From NCBI RefSeq assembly GCF_009467825.1, contig NZ_WIOK01000040.1:1-41919 (forward strand): a DNA stretch of 41,919 nt, given 5' to 3'. A model generated the notes under the pieces. That model worked only from the letters and a program-made list of their open reading frames with translations, ran no database searches and was not told the DNA's origin. Positions 17,810 to 25,828 of this stretch are shown in pieces (the stretch's first letter is position 1; every line of letters starts with the position of its first letter). A program made the translations under genes and the position numbers. This DNA comes from Cyclobacterium xiamenense. GTDB taxonomy: Bacteria > Bacteroidota > Bacteroidia > Cytophagales > Cyclobacteriaceae.

Positions 17810-18967
17810 ATGAAGCCATTTGATGTATATCCATTGATGCAGGTAACGCCTGTAAGAGCGGAGGGCGTGTACCTTTGGGATGAGGACGGAAACCGGTACC
17901 TGGATTTGTACGGCGGACATGCTGTCATTTCTGTAGGGCACAGCCATCCTCACTTTGTGGCAAGTCTGCGCAATCAGCTGGAAAAAATTGCCTTTTACTC
18001 CAATTCGGTACGCATTCCCCTACAAACCGAATTTGCCACCAAACTGGGGCAGCTATCCGGATACGAGTCCTACGATCTTTTCTTATGTAATTCCGGGGCT
18101 GAAGCCAATGAAAATGCGCTCAAACTTGCCTCGTTTCGAACAGGAAAAGCAGGCGTCATTGCCTTTAAAGGAGCCTTCCACGGAAGAACGTCCGGAGCAG
18201 TGGCGGTCACCGATAACCCAAAAATTGTTGCCCCCTTTAACGCCGGACATCGGGTGTTTTTTGAAGAAATGGATGATCTCGAGGCGGTCGAACATCGCCT
18301 GAAAACCGAAGAGATCGCTGCCATTCTTATCGAAAGCATACAGGGCGTGAACGGCATTCACGTTGCTCCCCCTGACTTCTTGCAGGGGCTTTCCGCATTG
18401 GCCAAAAAATACGACGCCTGCTTTATTGTAGACGAAGTGCAGGCGGGTTATGGAAGAACCGGTAAGTTTTTTGCCCACCAATGGACAGCTGGACTGGAGC
18501 CGGACTTAATTCCGATCGCAAAAGGGATGGGAAACGGATTTCCCATTGGAGGGGTTTTGATCCATCCCGATTTTCAGGCCCGCCACGGGTTGCTGGGGAC
18601 TACTTTTGGTGGAAACCACCTGGCCTGCGCGGCAGGGCTGGCGGTATTGGAAATCATCGAACAGGAAGATTTAATGGAGAACGCAATACAGCAGGGGGAT
18701 TTCCTGACGGAAGCCCTGTCCACGGAGTTTCCTGCTATTTCTTCGGTGCGCGGCAAAGGCCTGATGATCGGGTTTGATCTCCGGGAAGAAGCCGCACCCT
18801 TCCGCTCCAAACTGGTCAAAAATCACCGCATCTTTACCGGCAGTGCCGCCAGCAAAGAAACCATTCGTCTCTTGCCTCCTTTGGGCATTCAACGGTCGGA
18901 TTTACAGGAATTCCTCAGCAGTCTTAAACAAGTAACCGAACAAAAAGCCGACCCGATAAAACCATGA
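17810..18967 (+). CDS. argD: N-acylornithine aminotransferase
   Basis: A 385-residue class III aminotransferase (PLP) that makes N-acylornithine from the semialdehyde with glutamate as donor. Landmarks are the phosphate loop CNSGAEANE (93-101), FHGRTSGA, Asp208 in FIVDEVQAGYGRTG, and the PLP lysine Lys238 in PIAKGMGNGFPIGG. The stop overlaps the argF' start by 4 bases (ATGA). The same enzyme may use acetyl- or succinyl-ornithine, since family members are often promiscuous. Confidence 0.95.
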   Translation: MKPFDVYPLMQVTPVRAEGVYLWDEDGNRYLDLYGGHAVISVGHSHPHFVASLRNQLEKIAFYSNSVRIPLQTEFATKLGQLSGYESYDLFLCNSGAEANENALKLASFRTGKAGVIAFKGAFHGRTSGAVAVTDNPKIVAPFNAGHRVFFEEMDDLEAVEHRLKTEEIAAILIESIQGVNGIHVAPPDFLQGLSALAKKYDACFIVDEVQAGYGRTGKFFAHQWTAGLEPDLIPIAKGMGNGFPIGGVLIHPDFQARHGLLGTTFGGNHLACAAGLAVLEIIEQEDLMENAIQQGDFLTEALSTEFPAISSVRGKGLMIGFDLREEAAPFRSKLVKNHRIFTGSAASKETIRLLPPLGIQRSDLQEFLSSLKQVTEQKADPIKP

Positions 18968-19905
18968 AGAACTTTACACAATTTGATACACGTACCCTCG
19001 CCGACTCCCTGATCGATAAAGCCCTGGCATGTAAAGCATCTCCCCTGGAACATCAGGAAAAGGGGAAAGGGAAGCGTCTGGGATTGATTTTCTTAAACCC
19101 CAGCCTACGGACCAGGGTGAGTACGCAACTTGCCGCTTCCAATCTGGGGGTGGAGAGTTTTGTACTAAACATGGACAAAGAAACCTGGGCTCTGGAGATG
19201 CAGGATGGGGTATTGATGAATAAAAACAAGGTGGAACATATCAAAGACGCGGCGGCTGTGTTGGGCGGCTATTTTGATTTTCTGGCCATTCGTGCATTTC
19301 CCTCCCTGACGAATAAAGAAGAAGATACCGAGGACTTTATCATCAATCAATTTATCCGCTACTCCGGCATCCCGGTGATCAGTTTGGAAAGCGCCATCCG
19401 ACACCCCTTGCAAAGCCTGGCGGACATGGTCACGATTCGGGAGAATTTTCAGGAAAAAAGAAAGCCAAAGGTGGTACTCACCTGGGCTCCACATATCAAA
19501 TCCATCCCACATGCCGTCGCTAATTCCTTTTCCGAATGGGCGCTGGGCTGCGGCCATGACCTGACCATCACGCACCCGGTGGGCTACGAGTTGGACGAGC
19601 AATTTACCCAGGGGGCGACCATTGAATACGACCAAAACAAAGCCCTGGAAGACGCCGATTTCGTCTATGTGAAAAACTGGAGCGCGTTCAATCCTTATGG
19701 GAAAATTCTGAAAGTAGACGAAAACTGGCTACTCAAAGAAAGTAAGTTCAAAAAAAATTCCAAGGCCAGGGTCATGCATTGCTTACCCGTGCGCAGGAAC
19801 CTGGAACTCAGCGACGAAATACTGGATGGTAGCCGAAGCCTGGTACAGAATCAAGCCAAAAACAGAATATTCGCCGCACAGGCGGTAATCGATTCGCTGC
19901 TATAA
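18964..19905 (+). CDS. argF': N-acylornithine carbamoyltransferase, probably N-succinylornithine-specific
   Basis: A 313-residue transcarbamylase of the AOTCase/SOTCase branch that carbamoylates N-acylated ornithine. The carbamoyl-phosphate loop reads NPSLRTRVS (45-53), and HPLQSLADM and MHCLPVRRNLELSD complete the active site. The position that sets acyl specificity (Glu92 in Xanthomonas acetyl enzyme, Pro90 in Bacteroides succinyl enzyme) appears to be Val90 in NKNKVEH. Published swaps of that Glu to Pro, Ser, Ala or Val gave succinylornithine activity, so this protein is predicted to prefer the succinyl substrate. The alignment is by eye. It is 11 bases from argB. Confidence 0.93.
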   Translation: MKNFTQFDTRTLADSLIDKALACKASPLEHQEKGKGKRLGLIFLNPSLRTRVSTQLAASNLGVESFVLNMDKETWALEMQDGVLMNKNKVEHIKDAAAVLGGYFDFLAIRAFPSLTNKEEDTEDFIINQFIRYSGIPVISLESAIRHPLQSLADMVTIRENFQEKRKPKVVLTWAPHIKSIPHAVANSFSEWALGCGHDLTITHPVGYELDEQFTQGATIEYDQNKALEDADFVYVKNWSAFNPYGKILKVDENWLLKESKFKKNSKARVMHCLPVRRNLELSDEILDGSRSLVQNQAKNRIFAAQAVIDSLL

Positions 19906-19916
19906 ATCCCCATACC

Positions 19917-20717
19917 ATGGAAATCAGTGTTATCAAAATTGGGGGAAACGTCATCGACCATCCGGAAAACGCCAGCCGTTTCCTCCAGCTTTTTGCAAAA
20001 TTTCCGGGAAAAAAAATCCTGGTTCATGGAGGAGGGGTGCTGGCCAGCCGGATCGGAAAGGCTATGGGTATCGAACCTCAAATGTACCGGGGACGACGCA
20101 TTACCGACAGGGAAACACTGGACCTGGTCACCATGGTATATGCCGGACTAATCAACAAAAACCTGATTGCCGAATTGCATACGTACGGCCAGCAAGCCAT
20201 CGGACTTACCGGAGCAGACGGCAATGCCATACAGTCGGTCAAAAGACCGGTAACGGACGTGGATTATGGCTATGTGGGGGACGTGGTGCAGGTAAACACG
20301 CAGCTATTGGAGTCTCTTTTGCAACCATCCATTGCACCGGTGTTTTCTGCGATAACGCACGACGGCAAGGGGCAGTTGCTCAACACAAACGCCGATACAA
20401 TTGCCTCCGAGATCGCAACCGCTTTGGCCCGAAAACACAAAGTAAACCTCTACTACTGTTTTGATAAAACCGGCGTACTCATGGATGCCAACAACGATGC
20501 TTCACTGATTCCCCTTATCAACGAGGACATATACAAAGAATTACTGCGGGATCAGATCATTCATTCCGGCATGATACCCAAACTGGAAAACGCATTTAAT
20601 GCACTGGCCAAAGGGGTTGTCCACGTATGGCTGGGCTTGCCGGAAAACCTGCTGCTGGCATCCAAAGGTAAAAATGCCGGCACCATCATTGAGTCCCAAA
20701 AGTACGGGCTATACTGA
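19917..20717 (+). CDS. argB: N-acylglutamate kinase
   Basis: A 266-residue amino-acid kinase that phosphorylates the gamma-carboxylate of N-acylglutamate. Visible are the ATP-site KIGGNVID at the start, the glycine-rich loop LVHGGGVLASRIGKAMGI, GRRITDRETLD, GLTGADGNAI, and the C-terminal SGMIPKLENAF. There is no N-terminal helix of the arginine-inhibited hexameric type, so feedback inhibition may act elsewhere. It lies 25 bases before argE in the same operon. Confidence 0.94.
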   Translation: MEISVIKIGGNVIDHPENASRFLQLFAKFPGKKILVHGGGVLASRIGKAMGIEPQMYRGRRITDRETLDLVTMVYAGLINKNLIAELHTYGQQAIGLTGADGNAIQSVKRPVTDVDYGYVGDVVQVNTQLLESLLQPSIAPVFSAITHDGKGQLLNTNADTIASEIATALARKHKVNLYYCFDKTGVLMDANNDASLIPLINEDIYKELLRDQIIHSGMIPKLENAFNALAKGVVHVWLGLPENLLLASKGKNAGTIIESQKYGLY

Positions 20718-20742
20718 GCCCGCCACCTAAACAACTGCCTCA

Positions 20743-21828
20743 TTGGAATCCATCGAACAACTGTATACCGAAGCCATTCACTTACTCAAAGACCTGATCC
20801 GCACCCCGTCGCTGAGCCGGGAAGAAGACGGAACGGCGGCGATTATCCGATCCTATCTTGAAAAAAAGGGAATTAACTGCCACCAAAAAGGGAACAATAT
20901 ATGGTGCTATGCGACGAAATACAACCCAAGTCTACCGACGGTCCTCCTGAATTCCCACCACGATACGGTCAAACCCAATCAGAGCTATAGCCTGGATCCA
21001 TACGAGCCCCTGGAAAAAGAAGGGAAACTATTTGGCCTGGGATCAAACGATGCAGGAGGCCCCTTGGTCGCACTTATTGCTACATTTATATACTTTCACG
21101 AACAGCAACTGCCGGTAAACCTCCTGCTGATTGCGTCGGCCGAAGAAGAAATCAGCGGAAAAGGCGGAATCGAATCCCTGATCCCGGAATTGCCGGAAAT
21201 GAGCCTGGCCATCGTAGGCGAACCTACACTACTAAAACTGGCGGTGGCAGAAAAAGGGCTGATGGTCATTGATGCCCGGGTAAAAGGCCGTCCCGGCCAT
21301 GCGGCCAGAGAAGAAGGACTGAATGCCATTTACGAAGCCCTGGACGATTTACTGGCCATACGGGACTTTCGCTTTCGCAAGGTTTCTCCATACCTGGGAC
21401 CCAGCAAGGTCTCGGCCACCATCCTACAAGCGGGCTCCCAACACAACGTGGTCCCCGACGTATGCACCTATACCCTGGATGTGCGGGTGACCGATGCCTA
21501 CACGCTGGAAGAAGCACTGGAGGAAATCAGGCAAGTGGTAAAGGCCGACCTTCACCCCCGCTCCATGCGCTTGCGCCCGTCCCGAATCAGCCAGACACAC
21601 CCCTTGCTGCTGGTGGCCAGGTCCATGGGATTGGAGACCTATGGCAGCCCTACCCTGTCAGACCAGGCCTTAATTCCCTACCCATCTGTGAAAATAGGGC
21701 CGGGAGATTCCGCGAGATCCCATACCGCCGACGAATACATCCATACCGACGAAATCAAGGAGGGTATTTCCCTGTACATTTCACTATTGGAAAATTATTT
21801 TTCCCACCTAATCCAGACAAACGCATGA
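20743..21828 (+). CDS. argE: N-acylornithine/N-acylcitrulline deacylase (M20 family)
   Basis: A 361-residue M20 metallohydrolase. Metal ligands lie in LNSHHDTVKP (His), GSNDAGGPL (Asp), EEEISGKGG (Glu pair) and VGEPT, with a dimerisation lid domain in the middle. In a pathway with argF' the substrate should be N-acylcitrulline, which is deacylated to citrulline for argG. The start is a TTG at 20743; no ATG lies nearby in frame and the first residues MESIEQLYTEAIHLLKDL fit the family. Its last bases overlap argH by 4. Confidence 0.92.
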   Translation: MESIEQLYTEAIHLLKDLIRTPSLSREEDGTAAIIRSYLEKKGINCHQKGNNIWCYATKYNPSLPTVLLNSHHDTVKPNQSYSLDPYEPLEKEGKLFGLGSNDAGGPLVALIATFIYFHEQQLPVNLLLIASAEEEISGKGGIESLIPELPEMSLAIVGEPTLLKLAVAEKGLMVIDARVKGRPGHAAREEGLNAIYEALDDLLAIRDFRFRKVSPYLGPSKVSATILQAGSQHNVVPDVCTYTLDVRVTDAYTLEEALEEIRQVVKADLHPRSMRLRPSRISQTHPLLLVARSMGLETYGSPTLSDQALIPYPSVKIGPGDSARSHTADEYIHTDEIKEGISLYISLLENYFSHLIQTNA

Positions 21829-23153
21829 AGCTTTGGCAAAAAGACAAAACGAGCAAAAAAGAAGTTGAAACGTTCACCATCGGACGTGACCCGGAGTTTG
21901 ATTTGATCCTGGCTCCTTTCGACGTCACAGGCTCCATGGCACACGCCATCATGCTCGCTTCCATCGATCTATTGACTGCCGAGGAATTGGAAGTGCTAAA
22001 AAAAGGTCTCAAAGAGATTCGGCAGGAGATCGCAGAAGGAAGGTTTTCCATAGCACCGGGGGTTGAGGACGTACACAGTCAGGTAGAGTTTCTGCTTACC
22101 GAACGCTACGGAGACGTGGGCAAAAAGCTACATAGCGGACGATCAAGAAACGATCAGGTACTCGTAGATCTCAAATTGTACTACCGGCAGGCCATCCGCC
22201 AAACCATGGAGGAGGTTGAAAAGCTATTTGCGCTATTGTTGCGATTGGCGGAAAAGCATAAAGGAGACCTCATGCCAGGCTACACCCATACGCAGTTGGC
22301 CATGCCTTCCTCCTTCGGCCTATGGTTTGGATCAATGGCGGAGGGTTTGGCCGAAGACATGTACCTTTGGCAGGCAGCCTACGCATTGGTGAACCGCAAC
22401 CCACTTGGGTCTGCAGCGGGCTATGGCTCTTCCTTTCCCCTGAACCGCACCCTGACGACCGAATTGCTTGGCTTTGCGGACATGCATTACAACGTACTGA
22501 ACGCACAGAATAGCCGGGGAAAAACCGAAAAATCCCTTTCCTTTGCGATGGCCGCTACGGCAGGAACGCTAAACCGTCTCGCTACGGATGCGATCCTTTT
22601 TATGAACCAACATTTCGGGTTTATTCGGTTCCCCGACGAACTCACTACGGGCTCGAGCATCATGCCACATAAGAAAAACCCGGACGTGTTTGAATTGGTA
22701 CGTGCCAAAACCAACCAGATCCAGAGCTATCCCCAAACCATCACCCTGCTATTGACCAACCTGAGTACCGGTTACCACCGGGACTTGCAATTGTTGAAAG
22801 AAACCATTTTTCCCGCGTTTGAGCAGCTACGGGATTGCTTATCCATCACCCAACTCATGTTGGAAAACATTTCCGTGCAGAAAGATTTGCTCGAAGATGA
22901 AAAGTATGCCTATCTCTTTAGTGTGGAAGAAGTCAACCGACTGGTACTCGAGGGAATGCCCTTCCGAGATGCCTATAAAAAAGTAGGACTGGATATTGAA
23001 AACCGGCAGTTTTCTCCCGGAAAAAGAGTCCACCATACCCACGAAGGCAGTATCGGAAACCTTTGTCTCAACGAAATCCAACAAAAAATGGAAGGTCTTA
23101 CAATCGACTTCAAACCCGTACTGGATGCGGAAGAGCGTCTCTGGAAAGACTAA
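21825..23153 (+). CDS. argH: Argininosuccinate lyase
   Basis: A 442-residue fumarase/aspartase-superfamily lyase that releases arginine and fumarate. The signature GSSIMPHKKNPD is present, with HSGRSRNDQ and YTHTQLAMPSSFG before it. The ATG at 21825 overlaps the argE stop (ATGA) and gives MKLWQKDKTSKKEVE, the usual N-terminus; the frame stays open further upstream, but that part is the shadow of argE. It is the last gene of the arginine cluster and ends 1 base from a convergent gene. Confidence 0.95.
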   Translation: MKLWQKDKTSKKEVETFTIGRDPEFDLILAPFDVTGSMAHAIMLASIDLLTAEELEVLKKGLKEIRQEIAEGRFSIAPGVEDVHSQVEFLLTERYGDVGKKLHSGRSRNDQVLVDLKLYYRQAIRQTMEEVEKLFALLLRLAEKHKGDLMPGYTHTQLAMPSSFGLWFGSMAEGLAEDMYLWQAAYALVNRNPLGSAAGYGSSFPLNRTLTTELLGFADMHYNVLNAQNSRGKTEKSLSFAMAATAGTLNRLATDAILFMNQHFGFIRFPDELTTGSSIMPHKKNPDVFELVRAKTNQIQSYPQTITLLLTNLSTGYHRDLQLLKETIFPAFEQLRDCLSITQLMLENISVQKDLLEDEKYAYLFSVEEVNRLVLEGMPFRDAYKKVGLDIENRQFSPGKRVHHTHEGSIGNLCLNEIQQKMEGLTIDFKPVLDAEERLWKD

Positions 23154-23154
23154 A

Positions 23155-23376
23155 TCAGATAGAATCCCGGATCAGGTAAACCATGACGGAGGCCAACAAG
23201 TAGCCCCCCAAAAAGGATAAAAAATACGGCCAGGTCAAATCGTACTGGCGGTAGAGGGCTTTCTTCGCAGAATGGGTGATTTCGTTAAATTTTTTGAACC
23301 TTTTTACAGGGAACATGGACAAGAACAACAGTCCATAGCAAAGGGTAAATAACAGAAGCGCCACGAATGTTTGCAT
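23155..23376 (-). CDS. Small membrane protein, two helices
   Basis: A 73-residue protein with two hydrophobic segments (about residues 2-22 and 50-69) separated by a basic loop (KRFKKFNE, KKALYRQYD). The ATG at 23376 puts the first helix at the N-terminus; a TTG at 23397 would add seven residues. I do not recognise the family. It is convergent with argH, with one base between stops. It could be a small inner-membrane protein of unknown role; coding is supported by composition only. Confidence 0.55.
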   Translation of the reverse strand: MQTFVALLLFTLCYGLLFLSMFPVKRFKKFNEITHSAKKALYRQYDLTWPYFLSFLGGYLLASVMVYLIRDSI

Positions 23377-23496
23377 AATTTTCAATCGTTGAAACAAAGG
23401 TACGTGCTGTGCTAAAAAGGTCCAACACCTACCCTTGAAAAGGCCTGTTTTTTTTTAATTATCTGCTGAAGTCGATTCAAACCAATGTGTTAGTAA

Positions 23497-24777
23497 TCAA
23501 TGCTTTAAATTAAAGATGTTGAAAAAATCAAACCGGCGATGCCTACGCTTGAATTTGTATTTCATTTTAGCATAGGTATAATTCGGAACGATTCGAAATG
23601 AGAGCAAAATGATGACTAATAGAAGCACGATCGATCCGATAAACAGCGCATCGAAGCTGTAGCCAGCATCCACCACCAGCCCGTAGATAGCAGGACCTAT
23701 CGCCGAACTAAGTACCATCACCGAGGCAAAGATGCTCCGTACCTTTCCAATAAAGCCCGCGCCAAACAATTCCACCTGAAGCGCCGAAATAATCGCATTT
23801 CCAAAACCCGCGGAAGCGCCCATAAGGATCATGTACGGAAAGATGACCAGGGAATCGTTTACCAACCAAATAAAGACGATGGCGATTAGAAAAGGAATCA
23901 GGTAAAATGGAAAAAATTTTCTCGCCGTATACTTATCAATCAGCGGACCAGCAAACAGAATGGCCAGGGAACCGGCGAGGGCATAAAAGGTAAGCCCAAC
24001 GGCCATCCACTCCAGCGTCCATCCTTTAAATTCAGCAATGGCAAACTGGTAAAAAAACAAACCGGTTACGGTGAACGAAAGCACAAAGAGATTTGGTGCC
24101 AGCAACCAGAACTTGCCGGATTTCAAAATCTCCCATTGAGAAACTTCTTTGGTCAAAGAGACCGCTCCTGCGCTGCCGCCCTCTTCGTGAACGACCAATT
24201 TTTTTTCGTCGATAAATAGCTTTAGGTATACCGGAACCACGATCAGGACGATCAATGCATTCACCAACAGCGATTGCCTCCACCCAAACAAGTTGATCAG
24301 GCCTACCACCATGATGGGTAGCGCCGCCTGTCCTACCGGATGCCCCAGCGAAGCCAGGCTGATGGCCTTTCCCCTTCCTTTTAAAAAATACTTTGACATG
24401 CTGGTGATGGCAATGTGGCTGAACAATCCCTGTCCAGCGATGCGAAGTCCAAAAAACGCCAGCGGTAACAAGTACCAATGTTGGTTAAAACTCATCAAGA
24501 CCATGGATAAAATGAAGATGACCGTGGCCATAAGCGTGTATTTCACCAGGCTTGTCTTATCGATGTATTTGCCCAACTGAGGCAATAGCAAGGCACTAGC
24601 GATGGTAGCGATCATGTAGTAACCACTAATCTGCGCGTTTTGTAACGAAAACTCCTCGATTAGATACGGCACATACAGGGCCAGCAGATACGTTTGTCCG
24701 TAGCCGGAAAGACTGGTCATCAGTAACCCAAAAGTCAGCAGTTTTTTGTTCTCCAATACAAAGTTCAAATAATTCAT
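23497..24777 (-). CDS. Major facilitator superfamily transporter
   Basis: A 426-residue protein with about twelve hydrophobic segments in two halves and a central charged loop (about 195-225), the layout of MFS carriers. The first half starts with a Gly/Ser-rich TM1 (LLTFGLLMTSLSGYGQTYLL) and carries LGKYIDKTSLVKYT between TM2 and TM3, a weak form of the MFS loop 2-3 signature. The C-terminus is short and basic (KMKYKFKRRHRR). Neighbours do not suggest a substrate. It is transcribed away from the cytochrome-b-like gene, with 297 bases between them. Confidence 0.87.
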   Translation of the reverse strand: MNYLNFVLENKKLLTFGLLMTSLSGYGQTYLLALYVPYLIEEFSLQNAQISGYYMIATIASALLLPQLGKYIDKTSLVKYTLMATVIFILSMVLMSFNQHWYLLPLAFFGLRIAGQGLFSHIAITSMSKYFLKGRGKAISLASLGHPVGQAALPIMVVGLINLFGWRQSLLVNALIVLIVVPVYLKLFIDEKKLVVHEEGGSAGAVSLTKEVSQWEILKSGKFWLLAPNLFVLSFTVTGLFFYQFAIAEFKGWTLEWMAVGLTFYALAGSLAILFAGPLIDKYTARKFFPFYLIPFLIAIVFIWLVNDSLVIFPYMILMGASAGFGNAIISALQVELFGAGFIGKVRSIFASVMVLSSAIGPAIYGLVVDAGYSFDALFIGSIVLLLVIILLSFRIVPNYTYAKMKYKFKRRHRRFDFFNIFNLKH

Positions 24778-24883
24778 GAAGTGAGAAAATTTTGCTGGTG
24801 TGTAAAAAAAACAAGCATCCGAATGGCAAAGATAATTTGTAAAATCAGGGATTGCTAATTTTCACCCGAGGCAAGCTCCGTTC

Positions 24884-24904
24884 AGGGGAAAGATAATTTC
24901 CCCT
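24884..24904. repeat. Perfect 8-base inverted repeat in a divergent intergenic region
   Basis: AGGGGAAA and TTTCCCCT are separated by five bases (GATAA). The repeat lies between two divergent genes (the MFS start at 24777 and the membrane protein start at 25075), so a terminator is unlikely and an operator or RNA hairpin in a leader is possible. No T-run follows. The rest of 24778-25074 shows nothing I can name. Confidence 0.35.
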
Positions 24905-25074
24905 CCCGTTCGTTTGCAGCGCATTTCCGACCCATTCTACTGCGGATATTCTCGGGAGGGCAGCTATCTAGAGCAACAAAAACGTAGCTTTCCCTCACAA
25001 AGACCATTTGATTGGCAGAATAGTCGCATTTTTTTCTTTATTTAGCCTTTTGAAAAATTGAAAATAAACAAACC

Positions 25075-25506
25075 ATGACCACCGGATTTCAGCACCTTCA
25101 TTCGTTTCTTGCCTACCTTGTTCTGGCGGGCTTGTTGTTTAGTATTTTCGCCGCCCTTTTTGGGGCTTTGGGCAACAAGGCCTTTAGTGAGAAAGACCGA
25201 AAATTCGGTTTGATTGGAATGATCCTCGCGCACGTACAGTTACTCATTGGCATTGTGTTGTACTTCCTCAGTCCGCTTGGTTTTTCCAACCTTAGCGGAG
25301 AAGCCATGGGGGACTCGATGAGTCGACTCTACGCCCTGGAGCACCCGCTGATCAATATTCTTGCCGTCGCATTGATTACCGTTGGATACAGCCGCGCCAA
25401 AAAACTAACGGAAAGCAAAAGCAAGTTTCGAAGCATCTACCTCTTCTATGGTATTGGATTCATCCTCATTCTCAGCCGTATTCCCTGGGATTCCTGGTTA
25501 AACTAA
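25075..25506 (+). CDS. Four-helix membrane protein, cytochrome-b-like
   Basis: A 143-residue protein with four hydrophobic helices (about 10-32, 45-66, 88-105, 119-136). Histidines sit at helix starts in HLHSFLAYL (7-15), in AHVQLLIGIVLYF and in LEHPLINILAV, where they could ligate heme between helices. Similar small proteins in Bacteroidota are often called cytochrome B, without experiments known to me. The DUF3820 gene follows after 12 bases. Function and heme binding are inferred from the histidine placing only. Confidence 0.75.
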   Translation: MTTGFQHLHSFLAYLVLAGLLFSIFAALFGALGNKAFSEKDRKFGLIGMILAHVQLLIGIVLYFLSPLGFSNLSGEAMGDSMSRLYALEHPLINILAVALITVGYSRAKKLTESKSKFRSIYLFYGIGFILILSRIPWDSWLN

Positions 25507-25518
25507 TCGTTTAAACCA

Positions 25519-25734
25519 ATGGATTCGAGCATTTTACTTGATCTGGTGTCCAAAAAAATGCCCTTTGGAAAATACAAAGACCGCCTGATCTGTGATATTC
25601 CGGAACATTACCTGATTTGGTTCAAGCGCCAGGGTTTTCCCGAGGGAAAGTTAGGCGTTTGGTTGGAAACCATGTATGAAATTCGGCTTAACGGATTGGA
25701 ACACTTGCTGGACCGGATAAAACCCAAGCGCTAG
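25519..25734 (+). CDS. DUF3820 family small protein
   Basis: A 71-residue soluble protein that matches the DUF3820 pattern: MPFGKYKDRLICDIPEHYL (14-32) followed by the WFKRQGFPEGKLG helix. The family is widespread in bacteria and has been linked by name to quorum-regulated virulence factors, but its biochemical role is not settled. It lies 12 bases after the membrane protein and probably shares its transcript. Confidence 0.85.
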   Translation: MDSSILLDLVSKKMPFGKYKDRLICDIPEHYLIWFKRQGFPEGKLGVWLETMYEIRLNGLEHLLDRIKPKR

Positions 25735-25756
25735 TGTTTCCCAATTTCTGCCATAC

Positions 25757-25789
25757 TGTTGCAATGATGGATTAATACTGGTATCTTCG
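25757..25789 (+). promoter_or_regulatory. Candidate promoter with overlapping operator for the TonB receptor
   Basis: TTG at 25759-25761 is 20 bases before TATCTTCG (25782-25789), close to the Bacteroidota -33/-7 pattern with one mismatch. The TTG lies inside TGTTGCAAT (25757-25765), whose complement ATTGCAACA recurs at 28251-28259 ahead of the lipoprotein gene. A shared regulator such as a metal sensor could bind both, but this is inference. Confidence 0.35.
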
Positions 25790-25828
25790 TATCCTGTATT
25801 TCACTCGTATCATCCAATTCCACCATTC

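Noticed and set aside
21462-21824. N-terminal extension of the argH frame
   Set aside because: It overlaps argE in another frame and has no family similarity; argH starts at ATG 21825.
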